From the NCBI GenBank assembly GCA_022360075.1, contig JAKSDN010001214.1:1-21921 (forward strand): DNA of 21,921 nucleotides, given 5' to 3'. The position numbers were made by a program, and so were the translations under genes. The stretch comes from Kiloniellales bacterium (lineage in GTDB: Bacteria; Pseudomonadota; Alphaproteobacteria; Kiloniellales; JAKSDN01). The notes below the pieces were generated by a model that did not search any database, had not been told where the DNA came from, and worked only from the letters and a program-made list of their open reading frames with translations. Shown one piece after another: positions 16,213-21,921 of the stretch (position 1 is its first letter; the number at the start of each line of letters is the position of its first letter).

Positions 16213-17652
16213 TCAGGGCAGCCTTTGGCTGATTTGCTCGCGTGCGCCCGGGAGCCCGACGGCCGCCGTGTCCAGACCGGAGCCGTCCCGTGCCGTCGGC
16301 AGGTGGGCCGCCAGCTTCCTGAGCTCGACCTGGGCGCCCTGATGCTCCATGAACGTCGTGATCCCTTGCTCGACCGAGCGGCGGAAGGACACCGCCGCCT
16401 CACTCAGCTTGCCCTGTAATAGCTGCACTTGGCCAATGTAAAAGTAGGCCTCGCACTCCAGCTCGCGGCGGCGGCGGTGATCCACGTCCGTGAACGAGGC
16501 CAGCAGCGTCTCCGGCATCGTCTCGCCGAGGAACAGCGACACGATGGGCGCGGGCCAGGCGTCGGGCTCAAGCGATTGCGCATAGGCCTCCAGTTCCGCC
16601 CGCCCGTCGAGGCCGGCGCGCTCGCGTGCCAGATAGAGCCAAAGCACCAAATAGGGCCGTGCACCCCTGATGCCGATGGCCCGCCGCAGGTCGCGGGCGG
16701 CGGCCTCGAAGTGACCGAGATAGAAGCGCATCGCGCCGCGCTGCTTGTAGCCCAGGCCGAAGCGCGGCTCGATCTGCACGGCCGCGCCGAAGGCATCGAG
16801 CGCCGCGCTGTAGCGCCCCTCGGCCTTCAGGCTCAAACCCTGACCGTAACGGGCCAGAAAGTCGTCGGGCGCGAGGTCGATCGCTCGGCCGTAATCGGCC
16901 AGGGCCTGGTCGTGCCGCCCCAGGCGGCGGTGCGCGTCGGCGCTGCCGCGGTAGGAGCGCGCGTCGTCCGGCGCCTGCTCGAGCGCGGCTTTGTAATCAG
17001 CGATCGCCAGCTCATGGAAGCCCAGGCCCGAGCGCGAGAAGCCGCGGCCGCGCAGGTAGTCCGGGTGGTCGGGCGAGAGCTTCAAGGCCTCGTCGAAGGC
17101 CGCCACGGCATCCTCGTGCCGCTTCAGAGCGGCCAAAGCCTCGCCCTTGGCGGCGAGGGCGGGGGCGAAGGCCTTCGCCCGGCGATTGAGATCGTCGAAC
17201 ACCTCGATCGCAGGCTCCAACGCGCCCATCGCCTGCAGGCTGCGCCCGAGCTGGTAACGCGCTTGCGCGTCTTCCGGATCGGAGGCGACGAGCTGCTCCA
17301 GCTCGGTCTTCGCGCGCGCGTGTTGGCCCGCCTGCTTGAAAGCCAGGGCACGGTTGAAGAGCAGATCCCGGTCCCGGGGCCGAAGGCGCAGAGCGGACTC
17401 GTAGTCCTCGATCGCCCGCTCGAGCTGCCCGCTGGTCCTCAGGGCGACGGCTCTGTTGTTGCGCGCTAGGACCCGCTGATCCGGCGATAAGCGATCTTCT
17501 TCCTCAAGGGCGCGGGAGTAGAGCTCGATGGCGCCTTCGGTCTCGCCGCGATCCTGGGCGGCCAATGCCTGCCGCAGGGCCGTGCCAGCGTCGGCTTGCG
17601 CTTCTCCCGCGAGGGCCAACGCGAGGAGCATGGCAAGACCGATACGTGACAT
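16213..17652 (-). CDS. Secreted TPR-repeat protein (NlpI-like end)
   Basis: A periplasmic or exported protein of 479 residues. The signal peptide is residues 1-20 (MSRIGLAMLLALALAGEAQA, cleavage before DAG). Eight to nine tetratricopeptide repeats follow to about residue 330, with typical cores such as GALEPAIEVFDDL, KRHEDAVAAFDEALKLSPDH and GRHDQALADYGRAIDLAPDD. The end (YLVLWLYLARERAG, FLGETMPETLL, CEAYFYIGQVQLLQG) follows the pattern of NlpI-like TPR proteins that end with a shared non-TPR module. The start is ATG 17652 because it has a GGGAGG site 6-10 bases upstream and gives a clean signal peptide; an upstream GTG/ATG at 17709 does not. It is the first gene of the minus-strand cluster before the PAS kinase. 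TPRs bind protein partners; the partner is unknown. Confidence 0.88.
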   Translation of the reverse strand: MSRIGLAMLLALALAGEAQADAGTALRQALAAQDRGETEGAIELYSRALEEEDRLSPDQRVLARNNRAVALRTSGQLERAIEDYESALRLRPRDRDLLFNRALAFKQAGQHARAKTELEQLVASDPEDAQARYQLGRSLQAMGALEPAIEVFDDLNRRAKAFAPALAAKGEALAALKRHEDAVAAFDEALKLSPDHPDYLRGRGFSRSGLGFHELAIADYKAALEQAPDDARSYRGSADAHRRLGRHDQALADYGRAIDLAPDDFLARYGQGLSLKAEGRYSAALDAFGAAVQIEPRFGLGYKQRGAMRFYLGHFEAAARDLRRAIGIRGARPYLVLWLYLARERAGLDGRAELEAYAQSLEPDAWPAPIVSLFLGETMPETLLASFTDVDHRRRRELECEAYFYIGQVQLLQGKLSEAAVSFRRSVEQGITTFMEHQGAQVELRKLAAHLPTARDGSGLDTAAVGLPGAREQISQRLP

Positions 17653-17812
17653 CACACCCCTCCCAATCCTCGTCTGACGACCGCTTGGCGTTGGGGACGA
17701 CCCGGGCAACCCCCGTGATCAAACGCAACTTGTCACGATGAAGCAAGCACATGAGGTGCACTTCCAGACCATCAACTACATGTTGGGCTCAAGGCTCCAC
17801 TTCACTCTAATT

Positions 17813-17841
17813 ATTGTACACACCGAGCATGAGGGGATCAA
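17813..17841 (-). promoter_or_regulatory. Sigma-70-like promoter of the TPR/kinase cluster
   Basis: On the minus strand, TTGATC (17841-17836) is followed by exactly 17 bases and TACAAT (17818-17813). These are close to consensus -35 and -10 hexamers with optimal spacing in an otherwise GC-rich genome. Transcription would begin about 155 bases before the TPR start at 17652, leaving a moderately long untranslated leader. Confidence 0.5.
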
Positions 17842-18011
17842 TGGACTTGGCGGTAGTCAATCGATGTCCGCGAGGGCTCCACAATATCCATCTGCGATTT
17901 TTAGGCACCGACGTAGTATCTTTTTCGCGCTTCCAAGTAAAAGGCCCTGACTGTAAGAGCCTGACCCAAAATGATCCCTTTTAGGACAAGAGCTTGGAGA
18001 GAAATCCCTCC

Positions 18012-18083
18012 TTACTTGTCATTGCCGGACTTGATCAACGCGTCACTCTGGATCACCGGGTCAAGCCCGGTTATGACAAGTAA
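18012..18083. repeat. Palindromic repeat unit (72 bp) of alphaproteobacterial intergenic type
   Basis: Perfect 11-base terminal inverted repeats, TTACTTGTCAT (18012-18022) and ATGACAAGTAA (18073-18083), enclose an imperfectly paired interior (GCCGGACTTGATC against GATCACCGGGTCAAGCCCGG). The layout, and the GTCATTGCCGGACTTG / CCGGGTCAAGCCCGG wording, match a widespread small palindromic repeat recalled from alphaproteobacterial intergenic regions. As RNA it would form a long hairpin. It holds no gene. Confidence 0.75.
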
Positions 18084-18259
18084 ACTATAGCAACGCATTG
18101 AATTCACAGGGCTCTTTTCGAGTCAGGCGCTAAGAACACCGACGGTGATGGCAGCGACTGGCCGTGAATCGGAGCAGGCGCGCGCCGGGCGGCCCCGACC
18201 GGCATGATCGGGACGGCTTGGTCCGCGAATCGGAGCTGCGGCCTTGCGTTCTTCGCCGC

Positions 18260-18279
18260 GAGGCGGCATAACCCGCCTC
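18260..18279 (+). promoter_or_regulatory. Hairpin in the speD leader
   Basis: A perfect 7-base stem, GAGGCGG (18260-18266) and CCGCCTC (18273-18279), closes a 6-base loop, 45 bases before the speD start. No T-tract follows, so it is not a standard terminator. Together with the repeated GAATCGGAGC upstream it hints that the speD leader is structured, but I cannot match a known riboswitch. Confidence 0.35.
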
Positions 18280-18324
18280 CCCCATGGAAATCTGGGTCAT
18301 CTGCTGGTTGGCCGAGGAGGCGCA

Positions 18325-18813
18325 ATGCTCAAGGGCAAGGCACTCCCTCAACTGGGGATGGACTTGGAGTGTGACTCTCAAGCATCCCACAGGGAGGAAG
18401 AGGCCGCGGTCGCGCTGTGTGAGAACGCCGCGCCGCGCAAGGACTACTTTCAGGAACGCGATGGCCGGCGTTTCGCCGGCACGCACCTGATCATCGATCT
18501 CTGGGGCGCCCGGAACCTCGACGATCTAGATGTCGTCGAGCAAGCGCTTCGAGAATCCGTCGCGGCCAGTGGCGCGACGCTCCTGCACATCCACCTGCAC
18601 CACTTCACGCCGAACGAGGGTGTGTCGGGGGTGGCCGTGCTGGCGGAGTCGCACATCTCGATCCATAGCTGGCCCGAGCGGGGCTATGCCGCGCTCGACG
18701 TCTTCATGTGCGGCGACGCCCGTCCGCACGAGGCGGTTCCCGTCCTGCGCCGGGCCTTCGCGCCCGAGCGGATCGAGGTCGAGGAGTACCTGCGGGGTCG
18801 CGAGGAGGCATGA
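18325..18813 (+). CDS. speD: S-adenosylmethionine decarboxylase proenzyme
   Basis: Makes decarboxylated AdoMet, the aminopropyl donor for spermidine. The 162 residues contain the prokaryotic SpeD self-cleavage site: Glu108-Ser109 in LAESHISIHSWPE, where Ser109 becomes the pyruvoyl cofactor, and the catalytic Cys129 in FMCGDARP. GTHLIIDLWGARNLDD and LLHIHLHHFTPNEGVSGV match the family; the first 45 residues are an extra N-terminal tail beyond the usual 120-130 residue enzyme. The start is ATG 18325, with GAGGAGG 4 bases upstream; a later ATG (18358) would shorten the tail but has a poorer site. It overlaps speE by 4 bases (ATGA), so the pair is translated together. Confidence 0.95.
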   Translation: MLKGKALPQLGMDLECDSQASHREEEAAVALCENAAPRKDYFQERDGRRFAGTHLIIDLWGARNLDDLDVVEQALRESVAASGATLLHIHLHHFTPNEGVSGVAVLAESHISIHSWPERGYAALDVFMCGDARPHEAVPVLRRAFAPERIEVEEYLRGREEA

Positions 18814-19664
18814 CCACCTGGTCCGAGGAGGCCGACCTGGTGCGGGGCGCCTGGCGGATTCAACTCCGCATGGACCGCGTCCTCTACCAGGAAAAGAGCG
18901 GGCACCAAGAGATCGTGCTGTTCGAGAACCCGCTCTACGGTCGGGTTCTGGCGCTCGACGGCGTGGTCCAGACCACCGAGCGCGACGAGTTCTTCTATCA
19001 CGAGATGCTGGTGCACCTGCCGATGCTGACCCACGGCGCCGTGCGGCGGGCGCTGATCATCGGCGGCGGCGACGGCGGCGCCTTGGAGGAGCTACTGAAG
19101 CACCGCGCGCTCGAGCGGGTCACCATGGTCGAGATCGACGCCGAGGTCGTTGCCTTCTCCAAGACCCACCTCTCGGCGATCTGCGGCGAGGCCTTCGACG
19201 ACCCGCGCCTTACCCTGGAGATCGCCGACGGCGTCGCCTGGGTGAAGGGATGCGAGGCCCAATTCGATCTGATCCTGATCGATTCCACCGACCCGGCGAC
19301 ATCCGGCGGCGTGCTCTATACGCCCGCGTTCTATGCCTCTTGCGCCGGGATCCTGGCCGACGGTGGGCTCCTCGTGACCCAGAACGCCGTGCCCTTCGCC
19401 GATCCCGAGGCCCTGGCCGAGCCCTGGTCCGCACTCAATTCAGCCTTCCCGGCGACCGCCTGCTACCGGGTCGCGGTGCCCAGCTTCTACGGCGGCGACA
19501 TGGTCTTCTCGCTGGCCTCGAACCGCGCGGAGGCGCTTTCCGTGAGTCGCGACGCCATCGAGCCGCGATTTGCCGAATTGGGAATCGAGACGCGCTACTA
19601 CACGCCGGCGATCCACGAGGGCGCCTTCGCGCTGCCGCCTTACATCGAAGCGCTGATGCGGTGA
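18810..19664 (+). CDS. speE: Spermidine synthase (polyamine aminopropyltransferase)
   Basis: Transfers the aminopropyl group from decarboxylated AdoMet to putrescine. The 284 residues have the normal length and motifs: an N-terminal beta domain (VLYQEKSGHQEIVLFENPLYGRVLALDG, with VVQTTERDEFFYHEMLVHLP), the nucleotide loop GGGDGG (85-90), VEID (107-110), Asp140-Gly141, and the active-site Asp158 in DSTDP. The segment after it reads ATSGGVLYTPAFY, where most SpeE have xGPAxxLFxxxFY, so the gatekeeping loop differs. The start is ATG 18810 inside the speD stop, with GAGGAGG directly before. Substrate preference within aminopropyltransferases cannot be fixed from sequence, but the speD partner supports spermidine. 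Confidence 0.94.
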   Translation: MTTWSEEADLVRGAWRIQLRMDRVLYQEKSGHQEIVLFENPLYGRVLALDGVVQTTERDEFFYHEMLVHLPMLTHGAVRRALIIGGGDGGALEELLKHRALERVTMVEIDAEVVAFSKTHLSAICGEAFDDPRLTLEIADGVAWVKGCEAQFDLILIDSTDPATSGGVLYTPAFYASCAGILADGGLLVTQNAVPFADPEALAEPWSALNSAFPATACYRVAVPSFYGGDMVFSLASNRAEALSVSRDAIEPRFAELGIETRYYTPAIHEGAFALPPYIEALMR

Positions 19665-19669
19665 GCCGG

Positions 19670-19698
19670 CGCTATCCTCATGCTTCGATAGGCTGAGG
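19670..19698. repeat. Short imperfect palindrome just after speE
   Basis: CCTCA (19676-19680) pairs with TGAGG (19694-19698) around GCTTCGATAGGC. It begins 5-6 bases after the speE stop and may be a fragment of the repeat family next to it or part of the speE 3' end. Without a T-tract it is not a clear terminator. Confidence 0.35.
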
Positions 19699-19773
19699 GC
19701 TTGTGAAAAAACTGGTTCGGGGCTGGAATCTCATGGTGCGTCCTTCGAGACGCCCGCTATCGCGGGCTCCTCA
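19699..19773 (+). repeat. Palindromic repeat unit 1
   Basis: The unit begins with GCTTGTGAA (19699-19707). Its core, 19737-19773, is 37 bases: a 15-base arm TGCGTCCTTCGAGAC, a 6-base stem GCCCGC, loop TATC, stem GCGGGC and TCCTCA. Unit 2 follows at once in the same orientation. No gene is present. Confidence 0.85.
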
Positions 19774-19859
19774 GAGCTTGTGAAAAAATTGACGTGTGGC
19801 TGGAATGCAATCGTGCGTCCTTCGAGACGCCCGCCAAGGCGGGCTCCTCAGGATGAGGA
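19774..19859 (+). repeat. Palindromic repeat unit 2
   Basis: Begins with GAGCTTGTGAA (19774-19784) and shares GGCTGGAAT with unit 1. The 37-base core is 19814-19850, with stem GCCCGC / GCGGGC and loop CAAG. A second perfect hairpin follows, TCCTCA-GGA-TGAGGA (19845-19859), which unit 1 lacks. Confidence 0.85.
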
Positions 19860-19893
19860 TATTTCTTAATGCCACCAAATACTTAACTCATCC

Positions 19894-19982
19894 TGAGGAG
19901 CGCCCGACAGGGCGCGTCTCGAAGGACGCAGGATGATCATGCAGCACCGTCCGAAAGCTCGAGCCAATAAATTCACAAGCTC
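19894..19982 (-). repeat. Palindromic repeat unit 3 (inverted)
   Basis: Inverted copy. The core is 19894-19930; read on the minus strand the arm TGCGTCCTTCGAGAC and the closing TCCTCA are identical to units 1 and 2, but the stem is GCGCCC / GGGCGC with loop TGTC. The outer end is GAGCTTGTGAA read on the minus strand (19972-19982). Confidence 0.85.
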
Positions 19983-20028
19983 TCAGGATGAGGACATTTC
20001 TTTGTGCTACGAAGACCCTTCCTCATCC

Positions 20029-20117
20029 TGAGGAGCGCCCGTAAGGGCGCGTCTCGAAGGACGCACGGTGCTTTTGCAGCGCCATGCGAATGTTCGAGCC
20101 AATAGACTCACGAGCTC
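20029..20117 (-). repeat. Palindromic repeat unit 4 (inverted)
   Basis: Inverted copy with core 20029-20065; on the minus strand the arm and closing hexamer are identical to the others, stem GCGCCC / GGGCGC, loop TTAC. A TCCTCA-GGA-TGAGGA hairpin abuts it (20020-20034). The outer end GAGCTCGTGAG (20107-20117, minus strand) is a variant of GAGCTTGTGAA. A piece of the same sequence, CTCAGGATGAGGA, stands alone at 19982-19994. Confidence 0.85.
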
Positions 20118-20200
20118 AGCGCCTGTTGAAGGGTGAGGGGAAGGGATGAACTCCCGAGGCCGCATTCGAAGTCGCCGTCGCCCTCCGGCGCAACCCGCCG

Positions 20201-20497
20201 TCACTTGACCGCGATCTCCTCGGTCACCTGCACGATCGGGTCGCCGTCGAGCAGCGGCTTGGCGACCTCGAAGAAGGCGGCGACGGCGGCCGAGCTGTTG
20301 TGGGCGTCGAGCGCGGCCTGGTCCGTATAGCGCTCGTAGGTCGTCAGCACGCAGGGGTCGTTCGGATCCTGGCCGGCGAAGTAGGCGAGCGTGTCGGGCT
20401 CGTTGGCGCGGACGTGCTCGACGACCTCGACGAGGGCCTGTCGGACCGTCGCCTCGTGGCCTTGCTTGACGCGGATGATGGCGGTGAGGGCGATCAT
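20201..20497 (-). CDS. ABM-fold antibiotic biosynthesis monooxygenase-like protein
   Basis: A 98-residue protein of the YgiN/ABM family: MIALTAIIRVKQGHE at the start, EPDTLAYFAGQDPNDP in the middle, and YERYTDQAALDAHNSSAAVAAFF, the family's best-kept stretch (YExYxDxxAxxxHxxS). Characterised members act as small cofactor-free monooxygenases on quinone-like compounds or as heme/quinone-related enzymes; the substrate here is not predictable. The start is ATG 20497, with GGGAG 8 bases upstream. It lies 21 bases after the UrtE-like gene on the same strand, so it may be the last gene of that transporter operon. No key residue is missing that I can tell; the family has few fixed catalytic residues. 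Confidence 0.85.
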   Translation of the reverse strand: MIALTAIIRVKQGHEATVRQALVEVVEHVRANEPDTLAYFAGQDPNDPCVLTTYERYTDQAALDAHNSSAAVAAFFEVAKPLLDGDPIVQVTEEIAVK

Positions 20498-20518
20498 GTC
20501 GGGACTCCCGTCAGCGAT

Positions 20519-21238
20519 TCACGCGCGCATGCCGATGAACTCGCCGACCAGCTCGGGGTCGGAGAGCGTGTCGGGCTCGAGCGTATGGGTGATGCGGCCG
20601 CGTTGGATGATCAGCACGCGATCGGCCAGCGCTTTGATGAAGTCGAGGTTCTGCTCGACCAGGATCACGCTCAGGCTGGCGCGGGCCTTGAGCTGTCGCA
20701 GGCGCTCGACGATCTCCTCGATGATCGAGGGCTGGATGCCCTCGGTCGGCTCGTCGAGCAGGATCAGGCGCGGATCGCCGATCAGGCAGCGGGCCAGCGC
20801 CAGCAACTGCTGCTCGCCGCCCGAAAGCGCGCCGCCGGGCCGTTCCAGCAAGGGGGCGAGCAGCGGAAAGTCGGCGAGCACCGCCTCGATCGCGTTGTTC
20901 TCGCCGGCCGTGTCCAGGCCGCGCAGCCAGGCGCCCAGGCGCAGGTTCTCGCGCACGCTGAGCGCCGGAAAGATCTCGCGGCCCTGCGGCACGTAGCCGA
21001 TCCGGCCGCGCGCCCGCTGCTCCATCGGGGCGCGTGTGATGTCCTCGCCGTCGAGCGTGATCCGCCCGCCGCTCGCCGGGATCACGCCCATCAGGGCCTT
21101 GAGCAGCGTGGTCTTGCCCATGCCGTTGTGGCCGAGGATGCCGACGTACTCGACCTCGCCGACCGCAAGGTCGATGCCGTCCAGGATCTGGATTCGGCCA
21201 TAGCCGGCACGCAGGTCCTCGACGGCGAGCAGGCTCAT
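20519..21238 (-). CDS. UrtE/LivF-like ABC transporter ATPase
   Basis: ATP-binding subunit of a branched-chain amino acid/urea-type (HAAT) importer, 239 residues. Walker A GHNGMGKTT (36-44), Q-loop Q85 in YVPQGREIF, signature LSGGEQQ (138-144), Walker B LILLDEPTEG (158-167) and ILVEQNLDF in place of the switch His. The phrase DEPTEGIQPSII is typical of UrtE. The start is ATG 21238, overlapping the UrtD-like stop by 4 bases (ATGA), which shows tight operon coupling. The substrate could be urea, a short amide or an amino acid; the binding protein and permeases lie beyond the right edge and would decide. The small ABM protein gene follows by 21 bases. Confidence 0.85.
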   Translation of the reverse strand: MSLLAVEDLRAGYGRIQILDGIDLAVGEVEYVGILGHNGMGKTTLLKALMGVIPASGGRITLDGEDITRAPMEQRARGRIGYVPQGREIFPALSVRENLRLGAWLRGLDTAGENNAIEAVLADFPLLAPLLERPGGALSGGEQQLLALARCLIGDPRLILLDEPTEGIQPSIIEEIVERLRQLKARASLSVILVEQNLDFIKALADRVLIIQRGRITHTLEPDTLSDPELVGEFIGMRA

Positions 21239-21921
21239 GCCGCCTCCCGCCCGAGATAGACATCGCGCACGCGCGGGTCGGTGAGCGCGCGCTCCACGCT
21301 TTCCTCGATCAGAATCTTGCCGCGGTGGAAGACCGTGACGCTGCTGGCGATCTGGCGGATGAACTGCATGTCGTGCTCGACCACGACGATCGAGGCCGTG
21401 CGGTTGACCTCCTTGATCAGCTCGACCGTGCGCGCGGTCTCGCCGACGCTCATGCCGGCCGAGGGCTCGTCGAGCAGCACCAGCTTGGGCTCGCGCGCGA
21501 TCACCATGCCGATCTCGATCCACTGGCGCTGACCGTGGGCGAGCTCGCCGACCGGCCGCTCGACGAAGCCGGCGATATCCAGGCGCTCGATGACCTCCTC
21601 GACCACCGCCTTGGCGCGCGGCGTCTTGTGGGCGAAACGCGCGGCGAGCCAAAGGTTCTCGCGGGCCGACAGGCCATCGAAGACGTCGGGCACCTGGTTC
21701 TTTATGCCGATGCCCAGGCGGCCGATCTCGTGCGCCATACGGCCGGTGATGTCCTCGCCCTGGAACAGGACCTGTCCGGCGGTCGGCGCGTGCTGGCCGG
21801 TGAGCATTTTGAAGAAGGTGCTCTTGCCGGCGCCGTTCGGGCCGATCAGGCCCCGCAGCTCGCCCGGCTCGAGCCGGAAGTCGACTCCGTCGATGGCGGC
21901 GACCCCGCCGAAGCTCTTGCG
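21235..21921 (-). CDS. UrtD/LivG-like ABC transporter ATPase (5' end outside window)
   Basis: Companion ATPase of the same importer; 228 residues are present and the gene runs off the right edge. The readable start is RKSFGGVAAIDGVDF, just before Walker A GPNGAGKST; only about the first 20 residues are missing. The signature is LAHGQRQWIEIG, the form typical of UrtD in place of LSGGQ, followed by Walker B KLVLLDEPSAGM and the switch His in VVVEHDMQFIRQIA. These features favour a urea-type UrtD over a plain LivG, though substrate is not proven. It is the upstream gene of the coupled pair, and permease genes should lie farther upstream. Confidence 0.85.
   Translation of the reverse strand, partial: RKSFGGVAAIDGVDFRLEPGELRGLIGPNGAGKSTFFKMLTGQHAPTAGQVLFQGEDITGRMAHEIGRLGIGIKNQVPDVFDGLSARENLWLAARFAHKTPRAKAVVEEVIERLDIAGFVERPVGELAHGQRQWIEIGMVIAREPKLVLLDEPSAGMSVGETARTVELIKEVNRTASIVVVEHDMQFIRQIASSVTVFHRGKILIEESVERALTDPRVRDVYLGREAA

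Larger units (their letters stand above)
17653..18324. other. Divergent intergenic region between the TPR gene and speD
   Basis: About 670 bases with no supported gene, more A+T-rich than the flanks between about 17770 and 18000. It contains a good minus-strand promoter (17813-17841), a palindromic repeat (18012-18083), a twice-occurring GAATCGGAGC (18166-18175 and 18227-18236) and a hairpin before speD (18260-18279), each listed below. An open frame at 17738-17950 has no Shine-Dalgarno and a composition unlike a protein here. I see no transposase remains. Confidence 0.7.

Noticed and set aside
17738..17950. A 70-codon plus-strand frame in the TPR-speD gap.
   Set aside because: No Shine-Dalgarno, it runs across the minus-strand promoter, and the product has no recognisable pattern.
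17930..17995. Possible insertion-sequence end (CTGACTGTAAGAGCCTGACC and following bases).
   Set aside because: It felt familiar as an IS terminus, but there is no partner inverted repeat, target duplication or transposase remnant.
19699..20117. CRISPR array.
   Set aside because: The repeats are few, in two orientations, unevenly spaced and palindromic, with no spacers of equal length and no cas genes.

Overview
The window reads as chromosomal DNA of a GC-rich alphaproteobacterium, probably a marine or aquatic member of the Rhodospirillales/Kiloniellales type. This is an inference from high G+C, HmrR/CueR-type copper control, a nickel superoxide dismutase, a compact speD-speE pair, UrtD/UrtE-like ABC ATPases and two kinds of palindromic intergenic repeat typical of alphaproteobacteria. 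I see no rRNA, tRNA, CRISPR array, transposase or prophage gene.

Layout. 1-827 (-): the first half of an OppA-like peptide-binding protein, running off the left edge. 925-3629 (+): a copper-export operon, with a CueR-type 19-bp-spacer promoter, a P1B copper ATPase and its MerR-family regulator. 3679-5108 (+): a nickel-SOD cluster, with a Fur-box-like operator, a short HupE/UreJ-like membrane protein, sodN and the maturation protease sodX. 5296-5892 (+): a lone bioY. 6198-10686 (+): a signalling operon made of a periplasmic ABC_sub_bind-type protein, a Cache/HAMP hybrid histidine kinase with a receiver domain, and a secreted Asp-box beta-propeller. 10778-11737 (+): an HSL-type esterase. 17652-11760 (-): a second signalling cluster, with a secreted TPR protein, a soluble PAS histidine kinase and a 995-residue two-span membrane protein with very long Pro/Ala/Glu-rich linkers. 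18325-19664 (+): speD-speE (spermidine synthesis). 19670-20117: four palindromic repeat units. 21921-20201 (-): UrtD-like (cut by the right edge) and UrtE-like ATPases and an ABM-fold monooxygenase.

How the genes work together. The copper operon senses and exports Cu(I). In the NiSOD cluster a putative nickel importer, the apo-enzyme with its leader, and the leader peptidase lie in that order behind a Fur-like box, which suggests superoxide defence switched on when iron is short. The SBP-kinase-propeller operon has a binding protein but no ABC permease or ATPase, so the binding protein probably feeds the kinase rather than a transporter. The TPR/kinase/membrane-protein cluster has no recognisable output protein and is the least explained part of the window.

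Best candidates for undescribed biology: (1) the TPR - PAS kinase - 995-aa membrane protein module; (2) the SBP - Cache hybrid kinase - propeller operon; (3) Fur-linked NiSOD with a minimal HupE-like protein; (4) the four repeat units, whose flanks are identical while their stems change on both arms together.
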